Assembly (NCBI GenBank): GCA_951799405.1
Contig: OX637332.1
Span: 30,976,832-31,040,831 of the forward strand
Reading direction: 5' to 3'
DNA: 64,000 bases
Source: Agapetus fuscipes
Lineage: Eukaryota > Arthropoda > Insecta > Trichoptera > Glossosomatidae
Part shown: positions 30,501-35,971 of the stretch, piece after piece
How positions within the stretch are numbered: position 1 is the stretch's first letter
How the letters are laid out: every line of letters starts with the position of its first letter
Translations under genes and position numbers: made by a program
The notes under the pieces: model-generated
Database searches by the model: none
The model's input: the letters and a program-made list of their open reading frames with translations, nothing else
Told to the model about the DNA's origin: nothing

Positions 30501-31420
30501 GTATGGATGGATCAAGTTTATGATATAGCGAATGAATGGAATATCCAGAGTTAGCGTGCAGGAAAGTAAAAGGTGAGTTTGTAGGAAGAAGGTGACTCTT
30601 ACACTGAAGAATACAAGTTTTCGGCTTACATGGCCGGCTATTGATGCTGGAGAGATGTGTTCCGGGATCTGTTGCCGTGGTCTGTGGGAGCTGGTACTTC
30701 CAGACGCTATATTTGTTTAAGTTTATTTGAGGTTTGGATTTTAAGTTGTGTTACACATGCAGCATTTGCAAGTGCGAACTTGTGTCGTGTCTGTTTGTGG
30801 GCATGTTCTTAATATGAATTTTAAATGTTCATATATCTTTGCAACTTAGATTATAGATTATTATCATAGACACCCCGAAGGTCATTTTGAATTATGCATT
30901 GTAAATGATAATAGGCCTGAAAACTATCTGCTACAAATGCATTATAATCAATAAATTAAGTTGCAAGGATATATTCATTTAAAGTTCTCAAATGCATGCC
31001 CACAAACAAACACGTGTAGTTGGCGCTTACAAATGCTGAATGTGTACTTACAAATAAAATCCAAACCTCAAATGAACATAAGCCCCACAACTTTTGCCGA
31101 CCTTCCCTGACACAGGGGTGATATTGGCAAAGTGAACCATTTTTTACAGTATGGGTGGTCAGCCTCATTCCAACCTATAAGTCAAGGGACCGGTCTCCAA
31201 AAACTATTTTTTTTGCAAATTTATCAGCCTATTTTTTCGTCACCCCCCCTTTGACGAATACTGTTCTAGATTTTTATGTCTCTGCGTTACAGGCAAGATG
31301 AGTTAGGCAATACATTCCGTTGTTCTAAAGCTTGGTTTTCTTTCTCCGTAGGAAACCAGCTACTTCAGTGAGCCGGAATTCGACTCCGAGTATCACCATC
31401 AGCACATTCACAAGAGCAAG
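12451..31420 (+). CDS. AGAP005037-like (sickle tail/SRCIN1/AIP3 family) protein, partial gene
   Basis: Five exons join without breaking the frame (12451-12581, 27878-28049, 28932-29130, 30203-30344, 31352-31420) and give about 236 residues. The central part (VFLQYRNETKRALLPNEITS and ALFVRSFTKQLTMEYLESP, then VKIYIHDSSKDMFYELEDL) is the AIP3/Bud6-type domain. It is shared by insect AGAP005037-like proteins and vertebrate SKT (KIAA1217) and SRCIN1/p140CAP, which are cytoplasmic scaffold proteins linked to the cytoskeleton and Src signalling. All introns have GT-AG ends. Upstream exons and the C-terminal coiled-coil part are not in the window or were not found. The first intron (15.3 kb) holds a two-ORF gene of unknown function. 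Family assignment is from recalled protein sequence and is strong; molecular function in this insect is inferred. Confidence 0.9.
12748..12850 (+). repeat. Repeat X with CTGAAGATG-CCT/AGG-CGAAA motif
   Basis: CTGAAGATGCCTCATTAGGCG is followed by AAAATGTTCGAGA, then AATAAAGTGAATTAAAAC and ATGTTTTACCATTT. A reverse copy is at 16882-16990. Inverted pairs of the downstream half are at 18240-18420 and 60450-60615. Confidence 0.65.
12851..13382. other. Intron sequence, nothing recognised
   Basis: AT-rich first intron of the AGAP005037-like gene; no exon or repeat assigned. Confidence 0.45.
13383..13729 (-). mobile_element. tRNA-headed SINE, full-length
   Basis: Poly(A)-like tail (seen as a run of A at 13387-13402 on this strand after CCC) then GCAACTAAGCTACACATATAG. 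The head on the - strand carries the A box TAGCTCAGTTGG and B box GGTTCGAATCC. Good Pol III promoter preservation. Confidence 0.92.
14328..14578 (+). mobile_element. 245-bp repeat copy 6
   Basis: Full-length, starts TTCCTTGACTTATAGG; ACTACACGTG variant with a GATTATAGATATATAGATT tail. Confidence 0.9.
14945..15190 (-). mobile_element. 245-bp repeat copy 7
   Basis: Full-length, distinct subfamily with GCCTACAGACAGGCACAT; nearly identical to the copy at 31613-31866. Confidence 0.9.
15345..15689 (-). mobile_element. 5S/tRNA composite SINE with ATT-type tail, internally deleted
   Basis: The 5S head (about 15571-15689), the tRNA-like unit and body are present. Much of the tail is deleted, then AATAATCTTAT-like sequence (as ATAATATTAGGATGATTTAT) ends it. 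Confidence 0.88.
15700..15954 (-). mobile_element. 245-bp repeat copy 8
   Basis: Full-length, GATTA-tailed, inserted 10 bp beyond the 5S head of the preceding SINE. Confidence 0.9.
16283..16404 (-). mobile_element. 245-bp repeat copy 9, 5'-truncated
   Basis: Only the 3' half (tail to GTAGGTCCACACGCGGC) remains. Confidence 0.8.
16882..16990 (-). repeat. Repeat X, reverse copy
   Basis: On the - strand: CTTGAAGATGCCTCATTAGG, then CGAAAATATTCGAGAATAAAC, then the AATAAAGTGAATTAAAAC block. Confidence 0.65.
17140..17960. other. Locally GC-richer non-repeat segment upstream of the two-ORF gene
   Basis: Contains a pyrimidine-rich stretch (CCCCCCCCACCTGACCCC near 17275) and CpG-bearing sequence at 17650-17930 (ACCGCGCGCAAAC, GCGTAACGCGCTGCACC). 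No exon could be supported. It could be promoter or 5' untranslated sequence for 19731-21076 or for an alternative transcript of the surrounding gene; this is only positional inference. Confidence 0.3.
18240..18420. repeat. Inverted pair of repeat X arms (palindrome)
   Basis: ATATAAATGGTAAAACATTG followed by TTTTAATTCACTTTATTC is mirrored around 18350. The arms are about 60 bp with a 10-20 bp centre. The left side extends into GATCTGTTAACACAGTGAAAG, also seen at 60590. Confidence 0.85.
18721..18860 (+). mobile_element. Possible 5' end of a hAT element
   Basis: CAGGGGTGCCCAACAGTTTG resembles common hAT TIRs. GCGGGCCGCATTG near 19200 may be its interior. No matching 3' TIR was found. Confidence 0.35.
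19067..19177 (-). mobile_element. 245-bp repeat copy 10, 5'-truncated
   Basis: The 3' half only, ending at ATGTTGTAGGTTCAC on the - strand. Confidence 0.82.
19731..19973 (+). CDS. ORF 1 of a two-ORF unit, unknown protein (80 aa)
   Basis: 80 codons starting MGNRLWIWKKSNSEDKKPLL and ending KILTRRYTS. It is hydrophilic, with no signal peptide, membrane segment or recognised domain; an MGN start would allow N-myristoylation, which is speculative. The start context AAAGATGG is reasonable. It ends 32 bp before a second ORF in another frame on the same strand, and the two could be read from one mRNA. Base composition is higher in GC than the surroundings. It lies inside the 15 kb first intron of the AGAP005037-like gene, on the same strand. 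It is not interrupted by introns, so it could be a nested gene, a domesticated mobile-element ORF or an endogenous viral remnant; the sequence does not decide. Confidence 0.5.
   Translation: MGNRLWIWKKSNSEDKKPLLVPSDVDSSSLSEPTLNTDIHFDRDEAMYRKIAGMLNRDTELPTKHSEVIEMKILTRRYTS
20006..21076 (+). CDS. ORF 2 of a two-ORF unit, unknown protein (356 aa)
   Basis: A 356-codon open frame in AT-rich DNA is far longer than chance and has higher GC. The product is basic and rich in Ser, Arg and Asn. An acidic Ser stretch with TTDSSSSD lies near residue 95. A segment with many aromatic residues follows (YANIYGNEYDDIFKKSRIW; KWMWTFNDF). There are RRRTSRD and KRNKSK basic clusters at about 168-185 and a low-complexity C-terminal half. 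No signal peptide or membrane helix was seen, and no family was recognised. Met at 20006 is in good context (ATCATGG) and follows the stop of ORF 1 by 32 bp. The absence of introns and the dicistronic layout are unusual for an insect gene. Confidence 0.6.
   Translation: MEPSRRVPVTPESAMDAYVVNDLSILTARGNNAQNAGETNDRNRRPAPSRQRAGSVGCLSGTNIGNWISRVQHFVIDSCTRVFTSLSCINAPQDEASTTDSSSSDIIFIIPESRITYANIYGNEYDDIFKKSRIWNGKQMVSYNPNSKWMWTFNDFKEPGTPLASFMYRRRTSRDAQENKRNKSKCYSAPPSLCHRKLQAATGSNEALENFSKETKNAKPGCSKAPPASRSIYLTPSREYGDGGQARGSSPYRKGNQSCEETSLSSTESFWTVRGPMNDSTADGLDQNDTMKIVYSYDKKELRLRSSKSRSMIELHTSSNEGMVHISRRSLHDFKDNNQQGFSPCNYELMSKSSPL
21638..21960 (+). mobile_element. tRNA-headed SINE, full-length reference copy
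   Basis: Head TCGATAGCACAGTTGGTAG with B box GGTTCGAATCC; body CTCAGCCTTCACAAGAAATG; CTTACCTGTAAAAATAAATAG; then CCTTCGGGGATAACGCGG and ACACTATATGTGTAGC. It ends in an A-rich tail. The tRNA-like head is typical of Pol III-transcribed SINEs; the parent tRNA was not identified. Confidence 0.93.
21966..22640. other. Intron sequence, no supported exon
   Basis: AT-rich. A 63-codon frame at 22439-22630 looks somewhat protein-like but lacks convincing splice signals and is open on both strands. Confidence 0.4.
22655..22815 (+). repeat. Repeat B with CTGAAGATGGACGGATAAAG motif
   Basis: Nearly identical copies lie at 58120-58300 (+) and 58913-59045 (-). Shared blocks are CACCCACTTTCTCTTTCCTA, CTGAAGATGGACGGATAAAG and ATAGCGCTTAGGCCTTGTT. 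Confidence 0.85.
22978..23060 (+). repeat. Repeat F copy
   Basis: CCGGGATCTGTTGCTGTGGT then CGACGTTTCGCTCG, the counterpart of 9155-9280. Confidence 0.5.
23225..23473 (-). mobile_element. 245-bp repeat copy 11
   Basis: Full-length reverse copy with single-unit tail. Confidence 0.9.
23474..23921. other. Intron sequence, nothing recognised
   Basis: AT-rich, no supported feature. Confidence 0.45.
23922..24462 (-). mobile_element. 5S/tRNA SINE body interrupted by a tRNA-headed SINE
   Basis: The outer element (23922-24072 and 24397-24462) is the ATT-tailed body lacking the 5S and tRNA parts. The inserted tRNA-headed SINE occupies 24073-24396. A CTTT on each side is the probable target duplication, since uninterrupted copies read CCGGTCTTTGC once. 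Confidence 0.85.
24073..24396 (-). mobile_element. tRNA-headed SINE, nested
   Basis: Complete reverse copy, head ending CGATAGCTCAGTTGGTAG on the - strand. Confidence 0.92.
24583..24790 (+). mobile_element. tRNA-like/body part of the composite SINE, no 5S head
   Basis: GGTCCGTTTTCTAGTAGTTAA and GGTCGTGAGTTCGAATTCC give a good tRNA-like D arm and B box. The anticodon-arm sequence CTCGTAATCGG recalls tRNA-Thr(CGT). The body follows and runs directly into a tRNA-headed SINE at 24785. Confidence 0.8.
24785..25266 (+). mobile_element. tRNA-headed SINE interrupted by a 245-bp repeat
   Basis: 24785-24893 and 25148-25266 are the two halves of one SINE; the 245-bp repeat lies between them, showing that the latter inserted later. 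Confidence 0.85.
24894..25140 (+). mobile_element. 245-bp repeat copy 12, nested in SINE
   Basis: Complete forward copy from TTCCTTGACTTGTTGG to (GATTA)2; its boundaries are confirmed by the interrupted SINE. Confidence 0.93.
25488..25938 (-). mobile_element. 5S/tRNA composite SINE, complete with LINE-type poly(A) tail
   Basis: Read on the - strand from 25938: 5S-like head of about 119 bp with the internal promoter region (GAAGTTAAGCAACATTGGGC, GGATGGGTAACCGCT). Then a tRNA-like unit with GGATTCGGATCCC, a body of about 150 bp, and an 85-bp tail (CTCTGCGGCACTACAACAAG; GTCTCCCGCACAGGATTTC) that matches the 3' end of the LINE at 34.1 kb. It ends in A16. This is the best whole copy in the window. 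Confidence 0.93.
25970..26879 (+). mobile_element. LINE-A, 5'-truncated: ORF2 C-terminus, 3' UTR and 245-bp end
   Basis: A broken ORF2 end is readable: MYGSEAWTVNESEISKV, LRWFGHIKKMNEERV, RGRPRKVWTDQI, and final KKWRLICNAGG. These are typical of the C-terminal region of insect LINE endonuclease/reverse transcriptase ORFs; the clade (RTE or CR1-like) is not settled. About 120 bp of AT-rich UTR follows. The 245-bp unit then begins at TTCCTTGAATTATAGG (26555) and ends in (GATTA)2 at 26879, with a local AT-rich insertion. It ties the abundant 245-bp repeat to a LINE. Confidence 0.85.
26880..27519. other. Intron sequence, nothing recognised
   Basis: AT-rich, no repeat family assigned. Confidence 0.45.
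27520..27719 (+). CDS. Candidate alternative first exons of AGAP005037-like gene
   Basis: ATG at 27520 opens 21 codons (MSKFGAILLKIDVVPKKLKS) to a consensus donor ACG/GTGAGC at 27583. A pyrimidine-rich acceptor ending ATTGTAG at 27647 opens a 72-bp segment to the donor CCC/GTAAGT at 27720. Both pieces are phase 0 and keep the frame into the phase-0 exon at 27878. The coding quality of the second piece (RGLNGRPTCLRIAP) is modest. This is an inference from splice signals and phase only; both could be absent from real transcripts. Confidence 0.3.
27878..28049 (+). CDS. Exon of AGAP005037-like gene
   Basis: 172 bp after TTTGTCTGCAG and before GTAAGA; phase 0 in, 1 out. It reads PPLPRGYAPPSSAMLFDDDP, then GIMSEVETASTGFRRGGK and SSLPVVRTPSKTLERPL, the segment preceding the AIP3-type domain. 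Confidence 0.92.
28285..28870. repeat. Minisatellite of about 15-bp GACAAAATGTC units
   Basis: About 38 units such as CGACAAAATGTCCAC and CGATAAAATGCCCACGTG, with a higher-order period of about 110 bp between 28408 and 28620. Units have inverted ends (GAC/GTC), as in the array at 11.9 kb, though the sequences differ. It ends about 60 bp before the acceptor of the exon at 28932. Frames of 105 and 204 codons on the - strand are repeat artefacts. Confidence 0.92.
28932..29130 (+). CDS. Exon of AGAP005037-like gene (AIP3-type domain core)
   Basis: 199 bp, acceptor CCCCCTCAG, donor GTAAGC; phase 1 in, 2 out. It encodes the best conserved part of the family, LVFLQYRNETKRALLPNEIT through FVRSFTKQLTMEYL to FYELEDL. 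Confidence 0.96.
29158..29488 (+). mobile_element. 5S/tRNA composite SINE, 5S head truncated, ATT-type tail
   Basis: Starts within the last 20 bp of the 5S part (CGTGTTGTTGGCATTTC), continues with tRNA-like unit and body, and ends AAATCATCCTAATATTATTT. It begins only 28 bp beyond the donor of the preceding exon. Confidence 0.9.
29525..29730 (-). pseudogene. LINE ORF2 C-terminal fragment (LINE-D type)
   Basis: On the - strand: MSKGGIGRPQLRWLDDIKRT, then ADRGWLNTAADRQIW, an in-frame stop, and KEDLLRRCRLDTDVI. The GRPxxRWLDDIK block is typical of LINE reverse-transcriptase C-termini. Confidence 0.75.
29740..30140. other. Intron sequence with a short repeat fragment
   Basis: 29780-29822 is a reverse fragment of the repeat at 11.6 and 45.4 kb (CACCAACCTATTTTGC). 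Otherwise nothing is recognised apart from a short GTGTTGT run near 30145. Confidence 0.45.
30203..30344 (+). CDS. Exon of AGAP005037-like gene
   Basis: 142 bp, acceptor CCACGCTAG, donor GTTGGT (weak); phase 2 in, 0 out. Reads SHLRDIRDRSVLRLFESADV and ends PSSWDQ, finishing the AIP3-type region. Confidence 0.94.
30385..30600 (+). pseudogene. LINE-A ORF2 fragment
   Basis: Decayed copy of the LRWFGHIKKMNEERV to RGRPRKVW segment seen at 26.1 kb (here LRWFGYIKRMSDERL). No 3' UTR follows. Confidence 0.75.
30620..30705 (+). repeat. Repeat F copy
   Basis: TACATGGCCGGCTATTGATG, GGGATCTGTTGCCGTGGTCT and CTTCCAGACGC; compare 54605-54750. Confidence 0.6.
30717..30860 (+). mobile_element. 245-bp repeat copy 14, 5'-truncated
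   Basis: Joins repeat F directly at 30717; ends CAACTTAGATTATAGATT. Confidence 0.85.
30955..31188 (-). mobile_element. 245-bp repeat copy 15
   Basis: Complete except for the tail repeats; ACTACACGTG variant. Confidence 0.9.
31352..31420 (+). CDS. Exon of AGAP005037-like gene (last seen)
   Basis: 69 bp, 23 codons in phase 0: ETSYFSEPEFDSEYHHQHIH then KSK; acceptor TTTCTCCGTAG, donor GTAGGA. No later + strand exon was found in the window. Confidence 0.88.
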
Positions 31421-31612
31421 GTAGGATGTTTATTACTATTGCAAGCGCGTATTTTACTTTCCTCGTGCGTTGAAGATTTGCGATCATAGTTTTCACGAAA
31501 AGACCTGCCCTAACTTGAAGATGCCAAACCGTATTGTTTCTGAAATACTGACCTGTGAAAGTAAAAAGGTTCGACACTCCATTGAGGCTCTTTTGAGGAC
31601 AACAGGGTAATA

Positions 31613-31866
31613 ATCTATAATCTATAATCTAAGCTGCAAGGATATGTAAGCATTTAAGGCTCATATGAAATGCATGCCTACAGACAGGCACATGTAGGTT
31701 CGCGCCTACACATTCTGCATGTGTGCATACAAATAAAGAAAACCTCACATGGACATAAACCTTGCAACTCCTGCCGCCGTTCCCTGAACTGGGGTGGCAT
31801 TGGCAAAAGTGAACCGATTTTTACAGCACGGGTGGTCAGCCTCGTATCAACCTATCAGTCAAGGAG
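31613..31866 (-). mobile_element. 245-bp repeat copy 16
   Basis: Very similar to 14945-15190 (same GCCTACAGACAGGCACAT variant). Confidence 0.9.
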
Positions 31867-31954
31867 CAATAAGTTGATATAAAATCTACCTTGAAGATGC
31901 TAAACCGGTATTGTGTCTAAAATCTTGACCTGAGAAAATAAAAAGCTTCCACAC

Positions 31955-32182
31955 CAGTGGCGAAGGGTGCCATACAAGCCGGTTCCCATCGGCTTCCCTT
32001 TTAAAATGGTGTAACAAAGTAGTTAAAAAATATAGGCACAAAGTAAAAAAATACATTTAAAACCAAAGAAACAATACGTATTTTTCCCCATTGAAACCAT
32101 GCAGTCTACTTTATTATCATTTTTGCTTCATTTTAAACGGGAAACCGATGGGAATCGGCTTGTATGGCACCCTTCGCCAATG
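31955..32182. mobile_element. hAT-type MITE, 228 bp
   Basis: TIRs CAGTGGCGAAGGGTGCCATA and its complement, flanked by TTCCACAC/TTCCACAT (7 of 8 matching). A second copy, lacking its left end, is at 56450-56646. Confidence 0.92.
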
Positions 32183-32350
32183 TTCCACATTCCATTGGGA
32201 CTCTTTTGAGGACATCAGGGTAAGAAGTTGATGTAAAATCTACCTTGAAGATGCTAAACAGGTACTGTGTCTGAAATCCTGACCTGTGAAAGTAAAAAGG
32301 TTCCACACACCGATGAGACTTTTGTGAGAACTGGGTAAGAAGTTGATGTA

Positions 32351-33491
32351 ATGTGCAGATTAGTTGCGATTGCGTTGCGTTGCGAGTAGTTTTGTACATA
32401 TTGCTCGTATCTTAAATTGTGTCTTAATTTGATTGGTTTTAGTCCAGTGGTTGAAAATTTATTTTATTGTTTAGTAAGTACTCGATTCCATCTCCAACAA
32501 ATAGCTCAATTTTTTTTTTTAATCGTAATAGTCAGATATTTTATTTAAGATATTTAGCAGAGTGTTCAAAAATTAAAATAAAGCTAAGCGTACCTGCTTG
32601 TTTTTTTTCGTATAAGTTAACATAATTCTTTATCAATTAAATTTGAAAAAATTTCAGGAATACTCGTACAATGAGTGGAAAAAAAGTTGTTGATTTTCAA
32701 TCTAGTTACTAAGATTGCTTCAACAACCCAGATTGCTTCCATTTTACCATTTGCGTGCCTCGAATACTATAACCTGGATATATTTTGAAGTTACAAGATT
32801 TTTACAAGAAATAACAGCAATTTTTATAAAATCTTACATGCTGATTTTCTGTATTTTCTAATCCTGTACCAAAATAATATTTGTTCAAAAAATCCGATAA
32901 TTCGACGAGGAAATTATAATAAATCCCTATTTCGATTTTTTTTGTTTTTAAATTCCTGTTTCTTATTTTTCAACATCGGGAAATAAAAATTCGGATTGGA
33001 GTTCAATATTTTGTAATGTAACAATAAAAAGTAAAGAAAATACCTATGAAACTAAAATTTGTCGAAACAAAAAACAAGGGTTTGCTTGCTAACGAAAACC
33101 AAACCGATGGAAACTAATATAAAAACAAAATATCAAGAAATTCCATGCATCATTATCAAAAACGTAATATGAAAACTGAAAAATTAAACCAACTATGTTG
33201 CAATGGAAGCACTAGTAAAACTGAAAATCTATATTTACACGTAAAATCAAACAATACGTTGAATTCACAGAAAATGCAAAGAGTGCTTCGTGAACCTGGA
33301 AAATGATTTTCACAATATGTTTTCCATGTTCATCAAAGAATTAACAATGCTCTAAATATACCCGAAATATAGTGAATTAGTAAATTGATTAAAATTATTA
33401 AAAATTGGAACTCTAATGACTATAAAAACTACTAGTAATACTTAAAACATGACTGTTCAGGATTCGGGCGGTCGCTGATTTTAAAATATAT
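32351..33491. other. AT-rich sequence, nothing recognised
   Basis: Over 1 kb without exon, repeat or inverted structure that could be supported. Confidence 0.5.
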
Positions 33492-33944
33492 TGTTACGTT
33501 TCTCCTGAGGGTCCTTAATTAAAACACAAGTTCAACACAAGTTAGCCATACAGTTTATTTACACAGACTTTCTTACAATAGATTTATTTTAACAGACTTA
33601 TTTTAACAGATTTATTTTAACACACTTTTTTATTTCGTACAGATTACAGTTATTTTACACCATATTGGTCGCCCTAGTAACTAGATATTCCTCTGTATGA
33701 GTGCTTTGAAAGACTCCTCGCTCCAGCCGATTGTCACCCTTCTTATTGCGGAACCTAGGGGCCATTCCAGCAGGCCCTAGAAAGTTCCACCACCACACTT
33801 GTATAGACGATTCTGGACATATTTATTTCTTGAAGAGTCCATTTTCTACCCACATACGCACCTTACAACTACAATCGTCTGGGCCAGAACATTCTCTCAA
33901 AACACACGTACACCAATAAGCATCTACCAGTGTATTTCGTTACA
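33492..33944. mobile_element. Solo LTR, 453 bp
   Basis: Begins TGTTACGTTTCTCC and ends TTTCGTTACA, giving TG..CA termini with an inverted TGTTACG/CGTTACA. ATAT flanks both sides, a 4-bp target duplication typical of gypsy-class insertions. No internal region remains. A repeated TTTATTTTAACAGA block is at 33585-33625. Confidence 0.82.
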
Positions 33945-34129
33945 ATATTCTTCAATAAAATTCTGAATTCTCGCTTGATGTGTAGAACTTTTATTATAGA
34001 AAAGTTACAGACTTTTGATTCACTCTGCTCGAGAGGAATTTTGTTTATATTAAGAAGACAGATGACTTCACTAGTCAGAAAATGACACGAAAAGGGAACC
34101 CAATATTAGTAGAACCTTTCTTTTTATCA

Positions 34130-34450
34130 AAACTATGAGAACTTGGTGTTTTCACAATTCTTTCACCTCTGCCAAACTGCCCGCTTATGGAATGAGTTAC
34201 CGGTATCTGTGTTTCCATCCCAATTTAACCTTGCCCTTTTCAAATCCAATATCAATCGCCATTTCCTCTCAGTGTCTCAAAACAAAGCAACGCCATACAC
34301 ACCACAGCACTGCGCAGCTAACGGCCCTGCAACCGGACATGGACAACTGCCACGTCACCAACACCTCTGCGGCACTATAAAAAGTGTCATAGAACCTTAG
34401 AGTCTTTCGAATCTAGGGAGTCTCCCGCATAGGCTTTCTTAAAAAAAAAC
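34130..34450 (+). pseudogene. Poly(A) LINE (LINE-C) 3' end: ORF2 C-terminus and 3' UTR
   Basis: A frame reads ARLWNELPVSVFPSQFNL then FKSNINRHFL, the usual C-terminal ending of several LINE ORF2 proteins. The 3' end CACCTCTGCGGCACTATAAA, GAGTCTCCCGCATAGG and A9 matches the tail of the 5S/tRNA SINEs at 1428 and 25488. Reverse copy at 41967-42258. Confidence 0.85.
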
Positions 34451-35005
34451 AGTATTTTTTTATTTTACAACATTTTTTTAATCATTGTTTTTTTTACAAT
34501 ACAATCGTTGTTAATAAATTACATAATATGCATTTTTAATACATTTTATAATTTATAAAATACATATGAGACTTATTTAATTGTTTTACAGTTAAAGTTA
34601 CGTATACCCTAAATTTAATGAAGTATTTTTATCAAACATTTTAAAATGCTTATTTTAATCAGAAGTTTTCGAACAGGTTTCTTTCAATCGATGTTAATTT
34701 TGCTGATACAATAGCTTACATTTCGTCCCTTCAGTGCTTGTTTGGCTTATCTACCACTTGATTTAAATATGACCTTTCAATAAAATTGTCTTAAGTATCA
34801 CGTTCTGCCTAATCTAAGTTGTATAAGAAAAAAACGTAAAACACGACAATGCCAGAGTTTTTAAAAATGCTTTTTTTTATAAATACAAGTAGACACATAG
34901 GTCCAGTACACATATAAACATTGCTCATGTGAAATGAGTGGGCTAGAGACAAACATGAGTAACCCACAATATTAAGAAAAAATATATATATATGGTATAA
35001 GAATT
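34451..35005. other. AT-rich sequence, nothing recognised
   Basis: No supported exon or repeat. Confidence 0.45.
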
Positions 35006-35009
35006 ATAA

Positions 35010-35090
35010 CTGAAGATGATGGTCAGCTATCGAAAACGCTATTGCAATGTACTCATATAAAATGGCTAAAACAACGTTTAATTTTGTTGG
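35010..35090 (+). repeat. CTGAAGATG motif repeat fragment
   Basis: CTGAAGATGATGGTCAGC then TATCGAAAACGC and AAAATGGCTAAAACAACG; same plan as repeats B and X but different sequence. Confidence 0.4.
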
Positions 35091-35555
35091 TTTTTTCTGA
35101 AAATAATTGTGTATTTTTTAAATATATTAATCAATTCTTTTCGAATAATTAGACGTGTATTTTAGAAAAATGAGTTACGCACGTATCCTTTCCCTTTATT
35201 TCAATATCTATCAGAGACAAAGGTGACCACAAGGATTCATATCTACTAAAAGTGCTGAGGTCTGACTAAATTAATTAAATTTATTTGGGCCGAAACTTTG
35301 AAGTCCGTTTACTCGAAACAACGGAAATGTGGGTTAGTCATCTTTGGTTCCAACCCACTCAAATTACCATTGATGGACGTATAACAAACAAACACTTAAG
35401 GGACGATATGGGAATTCTTACAGTTTGATTTGTACAGTAAGAATACGAAAATAATTACAATCATTAAAACAAAAATAATACTTATGAAGACTATGTAGAT
35501 GTTCGACAGTAATTTTGTGAAAGTCCATTTTAGCAGATTTAAAAAAGTAAAATTT

Positions 35556-35700
35556 CCTTGTTACAGTTCACAGTGAGTTTTATTTTATTTGTTACACGAC
35601 CGGTTTCGCTGAAGATGGGATATTCTGCAATCCCGAAACCAGTAATATATAAGAAATTGGATAATAAATCAAATAAAACTCACTGTGAACTGTAACAAGG
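35556..35700. repeat. 145-bp foldback with CTGAAGATG-hairpin-CGAAACC motif
   Basis: Perfect 30-bp terminal inverted repeats starting CCTTGTTACAGTTCACAG. The centre has GGTTTCGCTGAAGATGGGAT and ATCCCGAAACC, which can form either of two competing hairpins. Confidence 0.88.
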
Positions 35701-35797
35701 ATTTTTTTTTAATCTTACGAAGACTTGTTGAACACTATTTCGATATTGATGAGAAACGACTGGAATGAGGTGAATTGTGTGATGGAGACGACGTCTC

Positions 35798-35971
35798 CTA
35801 GAAGGACTTGCAGACTGGGATCGCCGGGAAGAACCTGGCTCCGCTGAACAGTTTCTTGGGCGTCCCTCGCCAGCTGAGGACCAGAGCCTTCTGGAACGGC
35901 TCCTGGGAGCATCCTGAGCACAGCTGCATCACGGCTCGTACCTCAGCCTCTGCAGGCTCGCGCTCGTCCAC
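35798..35971 (-). CDS. Exon 8 (last) of pentraxin gene, with stop
   Basis: 58 codons in phase 0 including TAG at 35798-35800; acceptor AATTTGCAG-like (AAATTGCAG). Reads MQLCSGCSQEPFQKALVL and ends FFPAIPVCKSF. Three or more Cys suggest a small disulfide-bonded tail. Confidence 0.92.
   Translation of the reverse strand: MDEREPAEAEVRAVMQLCSGCSQEPFQKALVLSWRGTPKKLFSGARFFPAIPVCKSF

Larger units (their letters stand above)
31510..32350 (+). repeat. Three tandem copies of a ~117-bp unit with two nested insertions
   Basis: Units share CTTGAAGATGCTAAAC, CTGACCTGTGAAAGTAAAAA and GACTCTTTTGAGGACA. Copy 1 is 31510-31610, copy 2 is about 31870-32240 (split by a hAT MITE), copy 3 is 32240-32350. A 245-bp repeat separates copies 1 and 2. 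Confidence 0.8.
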
